60,225 nucleotides of DNA from a virus: positions 1 through 60,225 of the IMG/VR virus record IMGVR_UViG_3300043331_001563. One strand, 5' to 3'. Positions 31,953 through 39,830 of this stretch are shown here, in pieces. Every line of letters starts with the position of its first letter. Within the stretch, counting starts at the first letter, position 1. Position numbers and translations under genes: made by a program. The notes beneath the pieces were generated by a model that was not told where the DNA came from, did no database searches, and saw only the letters and a list, made by a program, of their open reading frames with translations.

Positions 31953-34951
31953 TGCCAGCGCGCCGATTCCGTCAATATATCGAGCTGATCCTCGATTACT
32001 GCTCGTTGACTTACGGCGTGCTGCCATGTGAAGCCGCAATCGGCATTACCGGTGATGATAAGTGCTTCAACACACCGGCTACCTGTCAAGACCGCGAGAA
32101 CATCGACCTGGAGCAGATTACGCTCATCTTTGGGCAGGACAACGGCTTGTTGCCGGTCGAGCCGGGCGTGCTGCCGTCGCTGGAAAGTGTAAATTTCACT
32201 CCTGCCAAGGTCTCGCTCGGTGAAGATCTCGGCGAGCGCGCATCGCTCACTGCAGTGTTTCGCGACCGACCGCACAGCGACACGGGTGAAGGCTTCGACA
32301 AGTATCATGCAGAACGCGACTATAACCCGTTCGAGCAAGGCACGCTGTTTGGCAAGTTTCGGGCGCGTCACCCGTTCATTCGCGGTCGGTCGCTGCGCTG
32401 GCTGAACGGTACGGACAATCTTGACTACCCGTACCTGGAGGCACGTCACTTCTTCATGGAATCGCTCAGCGGCCCGGATGCTGATGGTCGCTTCACTATC
32501 GTCGCTAAGGACGTACTCAAGCTGCTTGACGGTGACCGGGCGCAGTGCCCATCCGTAAGTCGTGCGTTCATATCGTCTGCCTTGACGGACACATTTACCG
32601 GGTCGGTGAACGTGTCGCCGACCGGCGTCGTCTCGGACTATACGACCTACGACGGCATCGGCGACTCCTCATATCTGAACATCGGCGGTAAGGAAATCGT
32701 CCAGTTCAGCAGGCCATCACGGCTCAAGTTGTTGCTGAACGGAGAAGGCGGCGCTAATAACGTCGATTCGAGCCCATATAACCACACTCTCGTGGCATCT
32801 GGCGGTGCCGACCTGTCGTCCAGCTCACCAATGTTCGGCACCAATGAATACGACTTCGACGGTACGGACTCCAACATTACGGTGTCTAATCCCGGCTCGG
32901 ACTTTACTATTGGAACGCAGGACTTTACGATCGACTTCTTCATTGACTTCGACGACCTTGGCACCGATGACTTCATCATTGACTTTCGCCCGCTTGGTGG
33001 ACTGGCAGGCGCACTCAACATTCGTAAGACCGCAGCGAACGTGATCGACGTTCGCAACAATGCGAGCGTCATTATTACCGGAACGACCGTAGTTACCACG
33101 AACACTCAGTACCACGTCGCGCTGACCAGGGGCGGGGGCAACACTAAGCTGTTCTTGAACGGCACGCAGGAAGGGTCGACAATTTCTTCTGACACTACGT
33201 CCTACACTAACGGCGGTGTCAGCAGGCCGATTATCGGAGCTAGTGGTCTTGACCCGACCGTGAACGAATGTGACTGTCAGTTGGACGAGCTGCGCGTCAT
33301 CATTGGCGAAGCGCTGTGGACTGCCAACTTTACTCCTCCGGTGACGGCGTCCACTCTCGAGCCGTTTTACGACGACACGCTAGATCATCTTGTTATTCTG
33401 TCGCGCGGTGAATTCAACACTACGGCACAAGAGCACGAGGCGGGAGAGCGAGCACAGCTCGTCATTTATTACGAGGGGAAAGACCCGGCCGACATACTTC
33501 ACGACATGTACACTAATTTCGGCGCCGTACCGGACGAATACATTCCGTTGACGACTTGGCAATCCGAGACGGACACCTATCTCGGTGTGCTTTACACAGC
33601 GGTCCTGGCTATTCCAACTCCGGTGCGAGAACTGGCCTCGGAACTAATTGAGCAAGCCGCACTGGTGCAATGGTGGGACGACCTGAACCGGGAAATCGGC
33701 CTACAGGTGCTGCGTGCCGTCCCAGCATCGGCGCAGATTTTCAACGAGGACAACACGCTGGAAGGATCGATTCGTATTGCGACACAAGACGAGAAGCGAT
33801 TGTCACAAGTATGGACGTTCTTTGCGCAGATCGACCCGCTGACTAGCTTAACTGATGACCGCAATTATCGCAGTGTCGCGGTGAAGATTGATACGGCAGC
33901 GGAAGAGGATTATACGGTCCCGGCCATCAAGAAGGTTTATTCACGCTGGATTCCGCTCGGCGGGCGCACCACGGCGGACCGGGTGAATGACATTTTACTG
34001 TCACGCTTTCGCACCCCGCCGCGCAAGTTCGAGTTTGAAGTCATGCGCAACGTACCGGGCGCGGTGGGCGTGCAGCTGGCTGGAGGTTATCGGCTGCAAA
34101 ACCGGTTCTTGCAAAACGCAGACGGCTCGGCGGAGACCGTATCGGTTCAAGTTACGCGGTTACACCCGCTACCTGATCGCTATCGCGTCGAAGCGGAAGA
34201 GATATTGTTTACTGGTGATGCGCTCGACCTTGCCTACCGCGTGGTGACTATCGACGTCGACACGTTCAATGTGAATCTCCGGGATCTGCACGACCAGTTA
34301 TTCCCATCGCCGGAAGACTACGAGGACATTGAAAGCATTACGTTTGTCATTGAAACCGGCGTCATTGTCGGCTCGACCAGCACGACGCTGCCCGCGGTAG
34401 ACACGGGTGAATGGCCGGTTGGGGTCGAGCCGCACTTGCAGGTTAACGGACGAATTCAGGGCAAGGGCGGCGCTGGTGCTGCCGGGCGCGTCATGAACCT
34501 TGGCGGCTCGGCGACTGGACGGAGCGGCAGTAGAGGCGGTACTGCGCTGCTTGTCCGTGCTCCTATCACGATGACGTCGACTGATGGTGAAATATGGGCC
34601 GGAGGCGGCGGCGGCGGCTCGGGCTTCAATTCTGACAATCTGGCGGGCGGCGGTGGAGGCGGCGGCGCCGGTTCGCAGGGTGGCGATGGCGGAGCTGCCG
34701 GAACATACAACCCGCCGACGAATCCGGCAGCTACGGCAGGTCAGCCTGGAACCTCGGAAGAGGGAGGCGTGCCGGGAGTTGGAGCGGGGAACCGTGATGG
34801 AGGCGCAGGCGGCGGACCAGCGGAGGCGGGAGACAATGGCGAGACAGGACTAGGAGGGACTGGGGGTGCGCCGGGCGACGCGATTGACGGAGTTAGCTTC
34901 ATAACCCTGGTGGGTCCCGCAGGGGACCACCGCGGCGACGAAATTAACTGA
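31952..34951 (+). CDS. Tail tip/baseplate hub with LamG insertion and Gly-rich C-terminus
   Basis: 999 residues. The N-terminal hub part (1-280) includes the Cys-containing region EAAIGITGDDKCFNTPATCQD. A LamG/concanavalin-like domain occupies about 290-470 (NEYDFDGTDSNITV, FTIDFFIDFDD, YHVALTRGGGNTKLFLNG, CQLDELRVIIGEALW). Hub sequence resumes (480-820). From about 828 the chain is dominated by glycine (GGGGGGGAG, GGDGGAAGT), like poly-glycine-rich receptor-binding adhesin tips. Both insertions are candidate receptor binders. Confidence 0.8.
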   Translation: MPARRFRQYIELILDYCSLTYGVLPCEAAIGITGDDKCFNTPATCQDRENIDLEQITLIFGQDNGLLPVEPGVLPSLESVNFTPAKVSLGEDLGERASLTAVFRDRPHSDTGEGFDKYHAERDYNPFEQGTLFGKFRARHPFIRGRSLRWLNGTDNLDYPYLEARHFFMESLSGPDADGRFTIVAKDVLKLLDGDRAQCPSVSRAFISSALTDTFTGSVNVSPTGVVSDYTTYDGIGDSSYLNIGGKEIVQFSRPSRLKLLLNGEGGANNVDSSPYNHTLVASGGADLSSSSPMFGTNEYDFDGTDSNITVSNPGSDFTIGTQDFTIDFFIDFDDLGTDDFIIDFRPLGGLAGALNIRKTAANVIDVRNNASVIITGTTVVTTNTQYHVALTRGGGNTKLFLNGTQEGSTISSDTTSYTNGGVSRPIIGASGLDPTVNECDCQLDELRVIIGEALWTANFTPPVTASTLEPFYDDTLDHLVILSRGEFNTTAQEHEAGERAQLVIYYEGKDPADILHDMYTNFGAVPDEYIPLTTWQSETDTYLGVLYTAVLAIPTPVRELASELIEQAALVQWWDDLNREIGLQVLRAVPASAQIFNEDNTLEGSIRIATQDEKRLSQVWTFFAQIDPLTSLTDDRNYRSVAVKIDTAAEEDYTVPAIKKVYSRWIPLGGRTTADRVNDILLSRFRTPPRKFEFEVMRNVPGAVGVQLAGGYRLQNRFLQNADGSAETVSVQVTRLHPLPDRYRVEAEEILFTGDALDLAYRVVTIDVDTFNVNLRDLHDQLFPSPEDYEDIESITFVIETGVIVGSTSTTLPAVDTGEWPVGVEPHLQVNGRIQGKGGAGAAGRVMNLGGSATGRSGSRGGTALLVRAPITMTSTDGEIWAGGGGGGSGFNSDNLAGGGGGGGAGSQGGDGGAAGTYNPPTNPAATAGQPGTSEEGGVPGVGAGNRDGGAGGGPAEAGDNGETGLGGTGGAPGDAIDGVSFITLVGPAGDHRGDEIN

Positions 34952-34972
34952 GAAACCCGGAGGGGCAGGACG

Positions 34973-35344
34973 ATGCTATCGAAGGCCATACTGGTGTTAG
35001 TGCTGACCTGGGGCGGAGCGGTAATGGCGCAGCAAACGACCCATCGTCACCCGCCGCAGGACATTCCGGCGCACGAGAAATTCTACTCGACATGGTATAT
35101 GCCTGACAACCCGAAAAAATCGTGCTGCAACAAGGCCGACTGCTACCCGACCGTGATTCGCTACATCGGCGACCGGATCGAGGCGCGACGGCGTGAGGAT
35201 GGCGCGTGGCTGGTAATTCCACCGCACAAGATCGAGCAGCGGCGCGACAATCCGGACGGCAGGAATCACTTGTGTGCTCCACCACCAACTGCTAGCTATC
35301 CGCCAAATACCGTGTTTTGCTTTGCCCTCGGAGGAGGAATTTAA
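34973..35344 (+). CDS. Secreted cysteine-containing protein (123 aa)
   Basis: ATG 34973 behind GGAGGGG. A signal peptide ends near VMAQQ (residue 20). The mature part has conserved-looking FYSTWYMPDNPKKSCCNKADCYP and HLCAPPP...VFCFALGG with six cysteines, probably disulfide-bonded in the periplasm. I recall similar proteins in rhizobial genomes and phages. Lies at the start of the lysis block; role unknown. Confidence 0.65.
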   Translation: MLSKAILVLVLTWGGAVMAQQTTHRHPPQDIPAHEKFYSTWYMPDNPKKSCCNKADCYPTVIRYIGDRIEARRREDGAWLVIPPHKIEQRRDNPDGRNHLCAPPPTASYPPNTVFCFALGGGI

Positions 35345-35346
35345 CC

Positions 35347-35496
35347 ATGCTCACCGTTCTACTGGTAATTCTCCTAGTGTTGATCTTGCTGGGCGGCTTA
35401 CCGCCAGTCTCAAGCCGATACGGCTATGGCCCGTCTGGGATTCTGACAGTGCTGTTGGTCGTGTTGCTCGTCTTGCTGTTACTCGGGTATCTGTGA
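35347..35496 (+). CDS. DUF3309-family small membrane protein (49 aa)
   Basis: Begins 2 nt after the previous stop. Two hydrophobic helices (LTVLLVILLVLILLGGL and ILTVLLVVLLVLLLLGYL) flank a YGYGPSG turn, the DUF3309 pattern common in Alphaproteobacteria. In a lysis block it could be a holin-like or pinholin-like protein, although the family has no established function. Confidence 0.72.
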   Translation: MLTVLLVILLVLILLGGLPPVSSRYGYGPSGILTVLLVVLLVLLLLGYL

Positions 35497-36323
35497 TGTC
35501 AGTCATCGTTCGGGAAATTCAAGCGTGGCTGAATGAACTGGGCGCCCAGCCGCGGTTGGCTGTTGACGGAGTCGCCGGACGCCGCACGATGGCGGCAATT
35601 GACGAACGGCTCGGGCCGATTGCAGTCGACTGGTCCGACGCGCGCAAGCTGGTCGGCATCGAGCAATGGGTCTACAAACAATTCAACATCGAGGTCGGCG
35701 AGATTGACGGGCTCGTTGGTGAGCAGACGCGCTGGGCGCGGACGATCTTCACCGCGCGCGGCAAGGATAAGACCAAGCCGAATTTGAAGGAAGAGACTTG
35801 GCGGGACCACGTTGAGACGGGCAAGCCGATTCCGCCGCAGACTGAAGTGCGTCAGCAATGGCCACGCCAGAGCCAAGTGCAGTCGTTTTATGGCGCACCG
35901 GGGACCGGCTTCGTTATGCTCGAGCTGCCGTTTCCGTTCCGGATCGCATGGGAGCCCAGCAAGACTATTCAACGTGCATCGGTGCACGGCAAGTGTCGAA
36001 CGGCGTTCGATCTGGTGTGGCGCAACACGCTGGCTCACTACGGCTACGACGAGATCCGGCGCCTGCGGCTCGACATGTTCGGCGGTTGCGCCAACGTGCG
36101 CAGGATGCGCGGTGGTTCGGGCTGGTCCATGCACGCGTTCGCGTGTGCGTGGGACGTTGACCCGGACCGCAATCAGCTGCGATTCAACCGGGCGCAGGCG
36201 ACGTTGGACGAGACTCCCTATACCAAGTTCTGGCAATTCGTGTACGCGCAAGGCGGTCTGTCGCTCGGCATCGAGCGCAATTACGACTGGATGCACTTTC
36301 AATTCACTCGGGACTTTTCATAA
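35496..36323 (+). CDS. Endolysin, peptidase M15-like with peptidoglycan-binding domain
   Basis: 275 residues from ATG 35496 (overlapping the DUF3309 stop). Residues 1-90 form a PG_binding-type domain (QAWLNELGAQPRLAVDGVAGRRTMAAI, then IDGLVGEQTRWA). The C-terminal half carries the zinc-site residues of VanY/M15 peptidases: GGSGWSMHAFACAWDVD (His and Asp) and YDWMHFQF (catalytic Asp and third ligand His). It would cut peptide stems of the cell wall at lysis. Confidence 0.82.
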   Translation: MSVIVREIQAWLNELGAQPRLAVDGVAGRRTMAAIDERLGPIAVDWSDARKLVGIEQWVYKQFNIEVGEIDGLVGEQTRWARTIFTARGKDKTKPNLKEETWRDHVETGKPIPPQTEVRQQWPRQSQVQSFYGAPGTGFVMLELPFPFRIAWEPSKTIQRASVHGKCRTAFDLVWRNTLAHYGYDEIRRLRLDMFGGCANVRRMRGGSGWSMHAFACAWDVDPDRNQLRFNRAQATLDETPYTKFWQFVYAQGGLSLGIERNYDWMHFQFTRDFS

Positions 36324-36898
36324 TGGTTAATGAATTACCTTCCCAAGTCGACCAGATGATGGAATTCGTCGTACGGGACGAGGCGCGGCGCGACAAGCGC
36401 GGGCGTCTTACGATTTACAAGACAAGCGACGGTTATGAGATCGCTGGGATCAGTGAGCGTTATCACCCGTTACAGTACCGGGCAATACGCGCAATGCTAA
36501 GACGCAACAATTACAGAGGCGCGGAGCAGGCGGCGAAGCAATACATTGCAAATTATACCGCCCCGGCCGCATCGTGGCATGATAATCCTGGTATTCAGTA
36601 CTACCTGCGCGACACGGCGTTCAACCGTGGACCGCGCGGCGCGGCACGAATCTTGCAGATGGCAGTTGGCGTTCACGAGGATGGAATTGTCGGGGAGCAG
36701 ACGCTGCGCGCGACACACGACATGCCGGTGAACGAGCTGCTCGAGCGGCTCGACAAGGCGCGGCGGGAATATGAAGTCCGGGAATACGGGATGCGCGCGG
36801 GGGTGTGGGAAGGAATGGAAAATCGCTGGAAAAAGGTACTAGCAAGAGCTGGGGAATTCATGTTAAAATCGAAGGATTCAGACCAGGAAGTCAGCTAG
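36323..36898 (+). CDS. GH108-like lysozyme with PG_binding_3 domain
   Basis: 191 residues. The C-terminal domain (LRDTAFNRGPRGAARILQMAVGVHEDGIVGEQTLRAT) is the predicted peptidoglycan-binding domain that follows GH108 lysozymes. In the N-terminal domain Glu20 (VRDEARRD) occupies the place of the catalytic Glu of the usual EGGY motif, but that motif itself is altered, so activity may be changed. Overlaps the endolysin stop. Confidence 0.7.
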   Translation: MVNELPSQVDQMMEFVVRDEARRDKRGRLTIYKTSDGYEIAGISERYHPLQYRAIRAMLRRNNYRGAEQAAKQYIANYTAPAASWHDNPGIQYYLRDTAFNRGPRGAARILQMAVGVHEDGIVGEQTLRATHDMPVNELLERLDKARREYEVREYGMRAGVWEGMENRWKKVLARAGEFMLKSKDSDQEVS

Positions 36899-36909
36899 GA
36901 GGTAGGATT

Positions 36910-37449
36910 ATGCAAATTCGAATTCCAATTGCACTTTTCGTGTTACTGGTAGCTGCGGACGCTGTGCTCGCGCAGACCGTTCCACCGGCCAACCCCAACC
37001 CGTCAATCGGCGTCATCGACGTGGGCGCGGCCTTCGGCTGGTTGCAACCATACGTCAATGCTGCAGTCGGCGCGTTGTTGACGGCATTGGCGACATGGGT
37101 AATGTGGGCGCTCAAGACAAAACTCGGTCTGCAGATCGAAGACAGTCACCGCGATGCTTATCTGACGGCGGCCAAGAACCGGGCGGCGGAATTGATCGCC
37201 AAGGGCTTCGTGTCCATGCAGGAACGCGGCAAGGTCGAGATCGACAACCGGGCGCTGGCGGACGCGGTCAACACGCTGGTGCGCGCGGTCCCGGACGCGG
37301 TCAAGCAATTCAACATCAAGGAGTCGGACATCGAGCGCACGATTACGGCGATGGTCCCACAAATACCAGAGACAGCGGTAGTTGAGGGCAAAGTAGTCGC
37401 AGCTCCACCGGCCAACGGCGTGCTGGCGCCGAAAGCGGAGCGGCGCTAA
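36910..37449 (+). CDS. Signal-peptide membrane protein, LLH holin-like (179 aa)
   Basis: ATG 36910 behind AGGAGGT. An N-terminal hydrophobic segment resembling a cleavable signal (IALFVLLVAADAVLAQ) and a transmembrane helix (about 47-70, AAVGALLTALATWVMWAL) are followed by a long soluble helix (EDSHRDAYLTAAKNRAAELIAKGF). This resembles LLH-type phage holins. Being next to two wall hydrolases supports a lysis role. Confidence 0.62.
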   Translation: MQIRIPIALFVLLVAADAVLAQTVPPANPNPSIGVIDVGAAFGWLQPYVNAAVGALLTALATWVMWALKTKLGLQIEDSHRDAYLTAAKNRAAELIAKGFVSMQERGKVEIDNRALADAVNTLVRAVPDAVKQFNIKESDIERTITAMVPQIPETAVVEGKVVAAPPANGVLAPKAERR

Positions 37450-37482
37450 CCGGTCAATTTCAGAGGTAGAAAGGAACCCGTC

Positions 37483-37824
37483 ATGACGAAATTCTTTGCC
37501 AGCCTAGCGCTGGCCGCAACATTGCTGCTCGGCACTGGTTGCGCAACCGACCCGAACACCGGTCGGCCGGTGCCGATTCCAATCGAACAGCTGGTGGCGC
37601 AGGCGCAGCACATCGCGCAGCAGATCTGTGCCTTCCTCCCGACTGCCAACACGATCATTGAAATCGTGAACCTCGGGGTGCCGGGACTTGGGACCGCGGC
37701 GGCGATTGCCAATGCCATCTGCGCCGCGGTTCCACCGCCGACGCCGCAGACGCGACGCAAGGCGGCGCCGGTCGCCGTGCACGGGTATGTACTCGGCGTG
37801 CCGGTACGTGGACAGCGGGTATGA
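37483..37824 (+). CDS. Lipoprotein (113 aa), spanin-like candidate
   Basis: The N-terminus (SLALAATLLLGTGCAT) is a lipobox signal with lipidation Cys19 or nearby. The mature part is short, with a Pro/Val-rich tail. In a lysis cassette a small outer-membrane lipoprotein suggests an o-spanin, although it lacks the usual proline-rich extended linker. Overlaps the next gene by 4 nt. Confidence 0.6.
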   Translation: MTKFFASLALAATLLLGTGCATDPNTGRPVPIPIEQLVAQAQHIAQQICAFLPTANTIIEIVNLGVPGLGTAAAIANAICAAVPPPTPQTRRKAAPVAVHGYVLGVPVRGQRV

Positions 37825-38237
37825 GCGCGCTTGATTTCCTTGGGCTGGCGATCCGTCTCGGACCGCTGGTGCCCAAGGTACAGAAACTGGCCAGCGACGT
37901 CAAGCCGCTGGCCCAGCTCGTGCGTCAACTGTGGCCCACAATTCAGCCGCAGATTGAAGAGCTGTGGAATCACCCGGACGTCGTTGCGCTCAGACAAAGA
38001 CTGGCACTAGACAACGAAATTGTCGTTGGCCAGTATAACGTTGAGTGGCTTCAACAATCGCTCAAGGACCTCGGAGTGTACCAGCTCGAGGTCGACGGCG
38101 AAATGGGACCGAAGACCATCGAGGCGGTAAAACGGTTTCAGAAGCTGAACGGGCTCGAACCCGACGGCTGGGCTGGGCCAATAACCAGCGTCGCCATCTC
38201 CATCGCGAAAGCGAACAAGGGACTACCAGGACCATGA
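37821..38237 (+). CDS. Peptidoglycan-binding domain protein (138 aa)
   Basis: C-terminal 60 residues (VEWLQQSLKDLGVYQLEVDGEMGPKTIEAVKRFQKLNGLEPDGWAGP) are a classical PG_binding_1 domain. The N-terminal half is helical without signal peptide. Likely a wall-binding accessory to the endolysins or a virion-associated wall binder. Confidence 0.75.
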   Translation: MSALDFLGLAIRLGPLVPKVQKLASDVKPLAQLVRQLWPTIQPQIEELWNHPDVVALRQRLALDNEIVVGQYNVEWLQQSLKDLGVYQLEVDGEMGPKTIEAVKRFQKLNGLEPDGWAGPITSVAISIAKANKGLPGP

Positions 38238-38356
38238 ATTTTGACAACCCGACTTGGCGCATCTTTGCATGGTTCTTCCTGGCCGGGCTCGGCTGGGCGA
38301 TTGGCCACGGGCTCGGCGTCTTCTTCATTGTACAGGTGACCAGGGCCGTTACTTGA
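38234..38356 (+). CDS. Small single-pass membrane protein (40 aa)
   Basis: ATG 38234 overlaps the preceding stop (ATGA). The product is one hydrophobic helix with Gly/Trp (IFAWFFLAGLGWAIGHGLGVFFIV) and short polar ends. Holin or regulator-sized. Ends 1 nt before the next start. Confidence 0.6.
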   Translation: MNFDNPTWRIFAWFFLAGLGWAIGHGLGVFFIVQVTRAVT

Positions 38357-38357
38357 C

Positions 38358-38804
38358 ATGTGGTACATGGCAGGCCGATTCATCTCGTTGATGGTCGTCT
38401 GCGGCATTGCGCTGCACTATATCTGGGCGATCTTAGTGCTGGTCAATACGGATGCGTTGAATTCCACTCCACTCGCATCGCTACACAACTTCTTTGACCA
38501 TTTCGGCGTTGAAGCTCGCCAGTTGGCGTTAATTTTAGTCCTGTCGTCAATTTCGTCGTCTGTCGCCATGTGGTTTGATCGCGCCAAGCTGGCGCCGCTC
38601 CTGTTGCTGCCGCAGCAGATCTTGCTGATAATTGCGGCGACCGGCTGCTTTTCAGCCGCGTGGCTCGGGGAATACGCGGACGGCGTGCCGCGGGCGCATG
38701 CGCACATATTGTCCGACCAATTGCCGATGATTTTGATCGCGGCGTTTTATTCAATTGCCATTATCTTTTACGCGCTTCGAGCAGATAATGCAAGATCGCC
38801 ATGA
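38358..38804 (+). CDS. Multi-pass membrane protein (148 aa)
   Basis: Four predicted transmembrane helices: about 8-29, 53-75, 79-101 and 122-143. Contains HAHI in the third loop. A four-helix small protein in a lysis block could be a holin, but I recognise no family. The last 17 nt overlap the next gene. Confidence 0.6.
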   Translation: MWYMAGRFISLMVVCGIALHYIWAILVLVNTDALNSTPLASLHNFFDHFGVEARQLALILVLSSISSSVAMWFDRAKLAPLLLLPQQILLIIAATGCFSAAWLGEYADGVPRAHAHILSDQLPMILIAAFYSIAIIFYALRADNARSP

Positions 38805-39108
38805 TTCCGGGCTTACGGAAGAGGAGCTGAAGTTACTTCGCCGAATCGCTGCACAGGCAGACGAAACCAGTATTCGCAATGATGAACGGGACGAGATTCA
38901 GAGAACAGAGAAGGAAAGACTGCAGCGGCTCATTTACGCAGTTGACGATATCGAGCGGCTACTCAAGTCGTACGAGCGGACGGCGTGGTTGTGGACTACG
39001 ATTGGAATTTGGGTAAAATGGTTTGGGGTCGTAGGAGCGTCGTTAATCGCGCTTAAGTTGCTATGGACAGAAGTGAAGGAAGTAATACGATTAATGTTAG
39101 TACCATGA
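38788..39108 (+). CDS. Coiled-coil single-pass membrane protein (106 aa)
   Basis: Chosen start ATG 38788 (MQDRHDSGLT). Residues 10-65 are a charged coiled coil (EELKLLRRIAAQADETSIRNDE, EKERLQRLIYAVDDIERLL), then a C-terminal transmembrane helix (WTTIGIWVKWFGVVGASLIAL). The layout resembles Rz-like or hemolysin-XhlA-like lysis accessories. Overlaps the following ATG. Confidence 0.58.
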   Translation: MQDRHDSGLTEEELKLLRRIAAQADETSIRNDERDEIQRTEKERLQRLIYAVDDIERLLKSYERTAWLWTTIGIWVKWFGVVGASLIALKLLWTEVKEVIRLMLVP

Positions 39109-39830
39109 ACCATTCTACTCGTCGCAGACACAACATCGCCGCGGCGTTTGTTGCTGTCATATTCATGGCGCCCTTGTTTTGGATGCTGCTCGACCGTGAG
39201 CCTCCTTACGTGGAGCACATTGGTAAAGTAATTCCCCCCGAAGTGCAGGCAGGTGACCAGATCACTGTTGAGTGGCAGATGAAGATAAACCGGGTCTGCC
39301 CCGGTTACATTGCGCGCGAGGTAGTCGATTCGCAGAACGTACTGTGGAACTACGACGTTCAGCCATCGGTGCGGCGCGAGCAACAATTCGACGTGTCGGG
39401 TATTCCGCGGTTGACCAAGCTGCGGCGCTCATTCGTCATTCCGGAGCAGGCGGCGCCCGGCCCAGCTCGATATCGGTCATTGGCATGCTACGTTTGCAAC
39501 CCAATTCAGCAGCTTTGGCCGATTTGTACCAGGACACCCGACGTGGAATTTTCGATCCTCCCGAAGGAGGAATTGTCCGGGAAGCTGAAGAGGAAGTCGA
39601 AGGCGTGGCAATTTGCGCACAGCTGCTTTCCGACAGGGGCGCTCTGGCACGACGACTTATTTTTCGTTAGCTCGTTTGACCCGGTCGCTGCTATAATAGC
39701 TGATATGTCGCTAAGAGTGCGCCGGAAAGGCTTTCCGCGGGCGGGCGACCGGGGAGATGACGACCCGATCGCCCGCCCTTCCCTCACCCCTAACGCTGGG
39801 TCCTGGCTTCAACGCCGGAAATTAGGGTAA
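39105..39830 (+). CDS. Membrane-anchored protein (241 aa), last rightward gene
   Basis: ATG 39105 overlaps the previous stop. One N-terminal helix (IAAAFVAVIFMAPLFWMLL) anchors a periplasmic-type beta domain (VIPPEVQAGDQITVEWQMKI...SLACYVCNPIQQLW) with paired cysteines. The frame runs through a strong hairpin (39739-39778) and ends 41 nt inside the convergent helicase gene. Function unknown. Confidence 0.6.
   Translation: MNHSTRRRHNIAAAFVAVIFMAPLFWMLLDREPPYVEHIGKVIPPEVQAGDQITVEWQMKINRVCPGYIAREVVDSQNVLWNYDVQPSVRREQQFDVSGIPRLTKLRRSFVIPEQAAPGPARYRSLACYVCNPIQQLWPICTRTPDVEFSILPKEELSGKLKRKSKAWQFAHSCFPTGALWHDDLFFVSSFDPVAAIIADMSLRVRRKGFPRAGDRGDDDPIARPSLTPNAGSWLQRRKLG
39739..39778. terminator. Bidirectional terminator-like hairpin at convergent gene ends
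   Basis: A perfect 10 bp stem (GGGCGGGCGA with TCGCCCGCCC) around a 20 nt loop, where rightward structural and leftward replication transcripts meet. There is no strong T-run, so it may act as a roadblock or rely on Rho. Confidence 0.6.

Noticed and set aside
34909-34931. GC-rich stem at the end of the tail hub gene as a terminator
   Set aside because: Stem is bulged, lies within the coding sequence and lacks a T-run.
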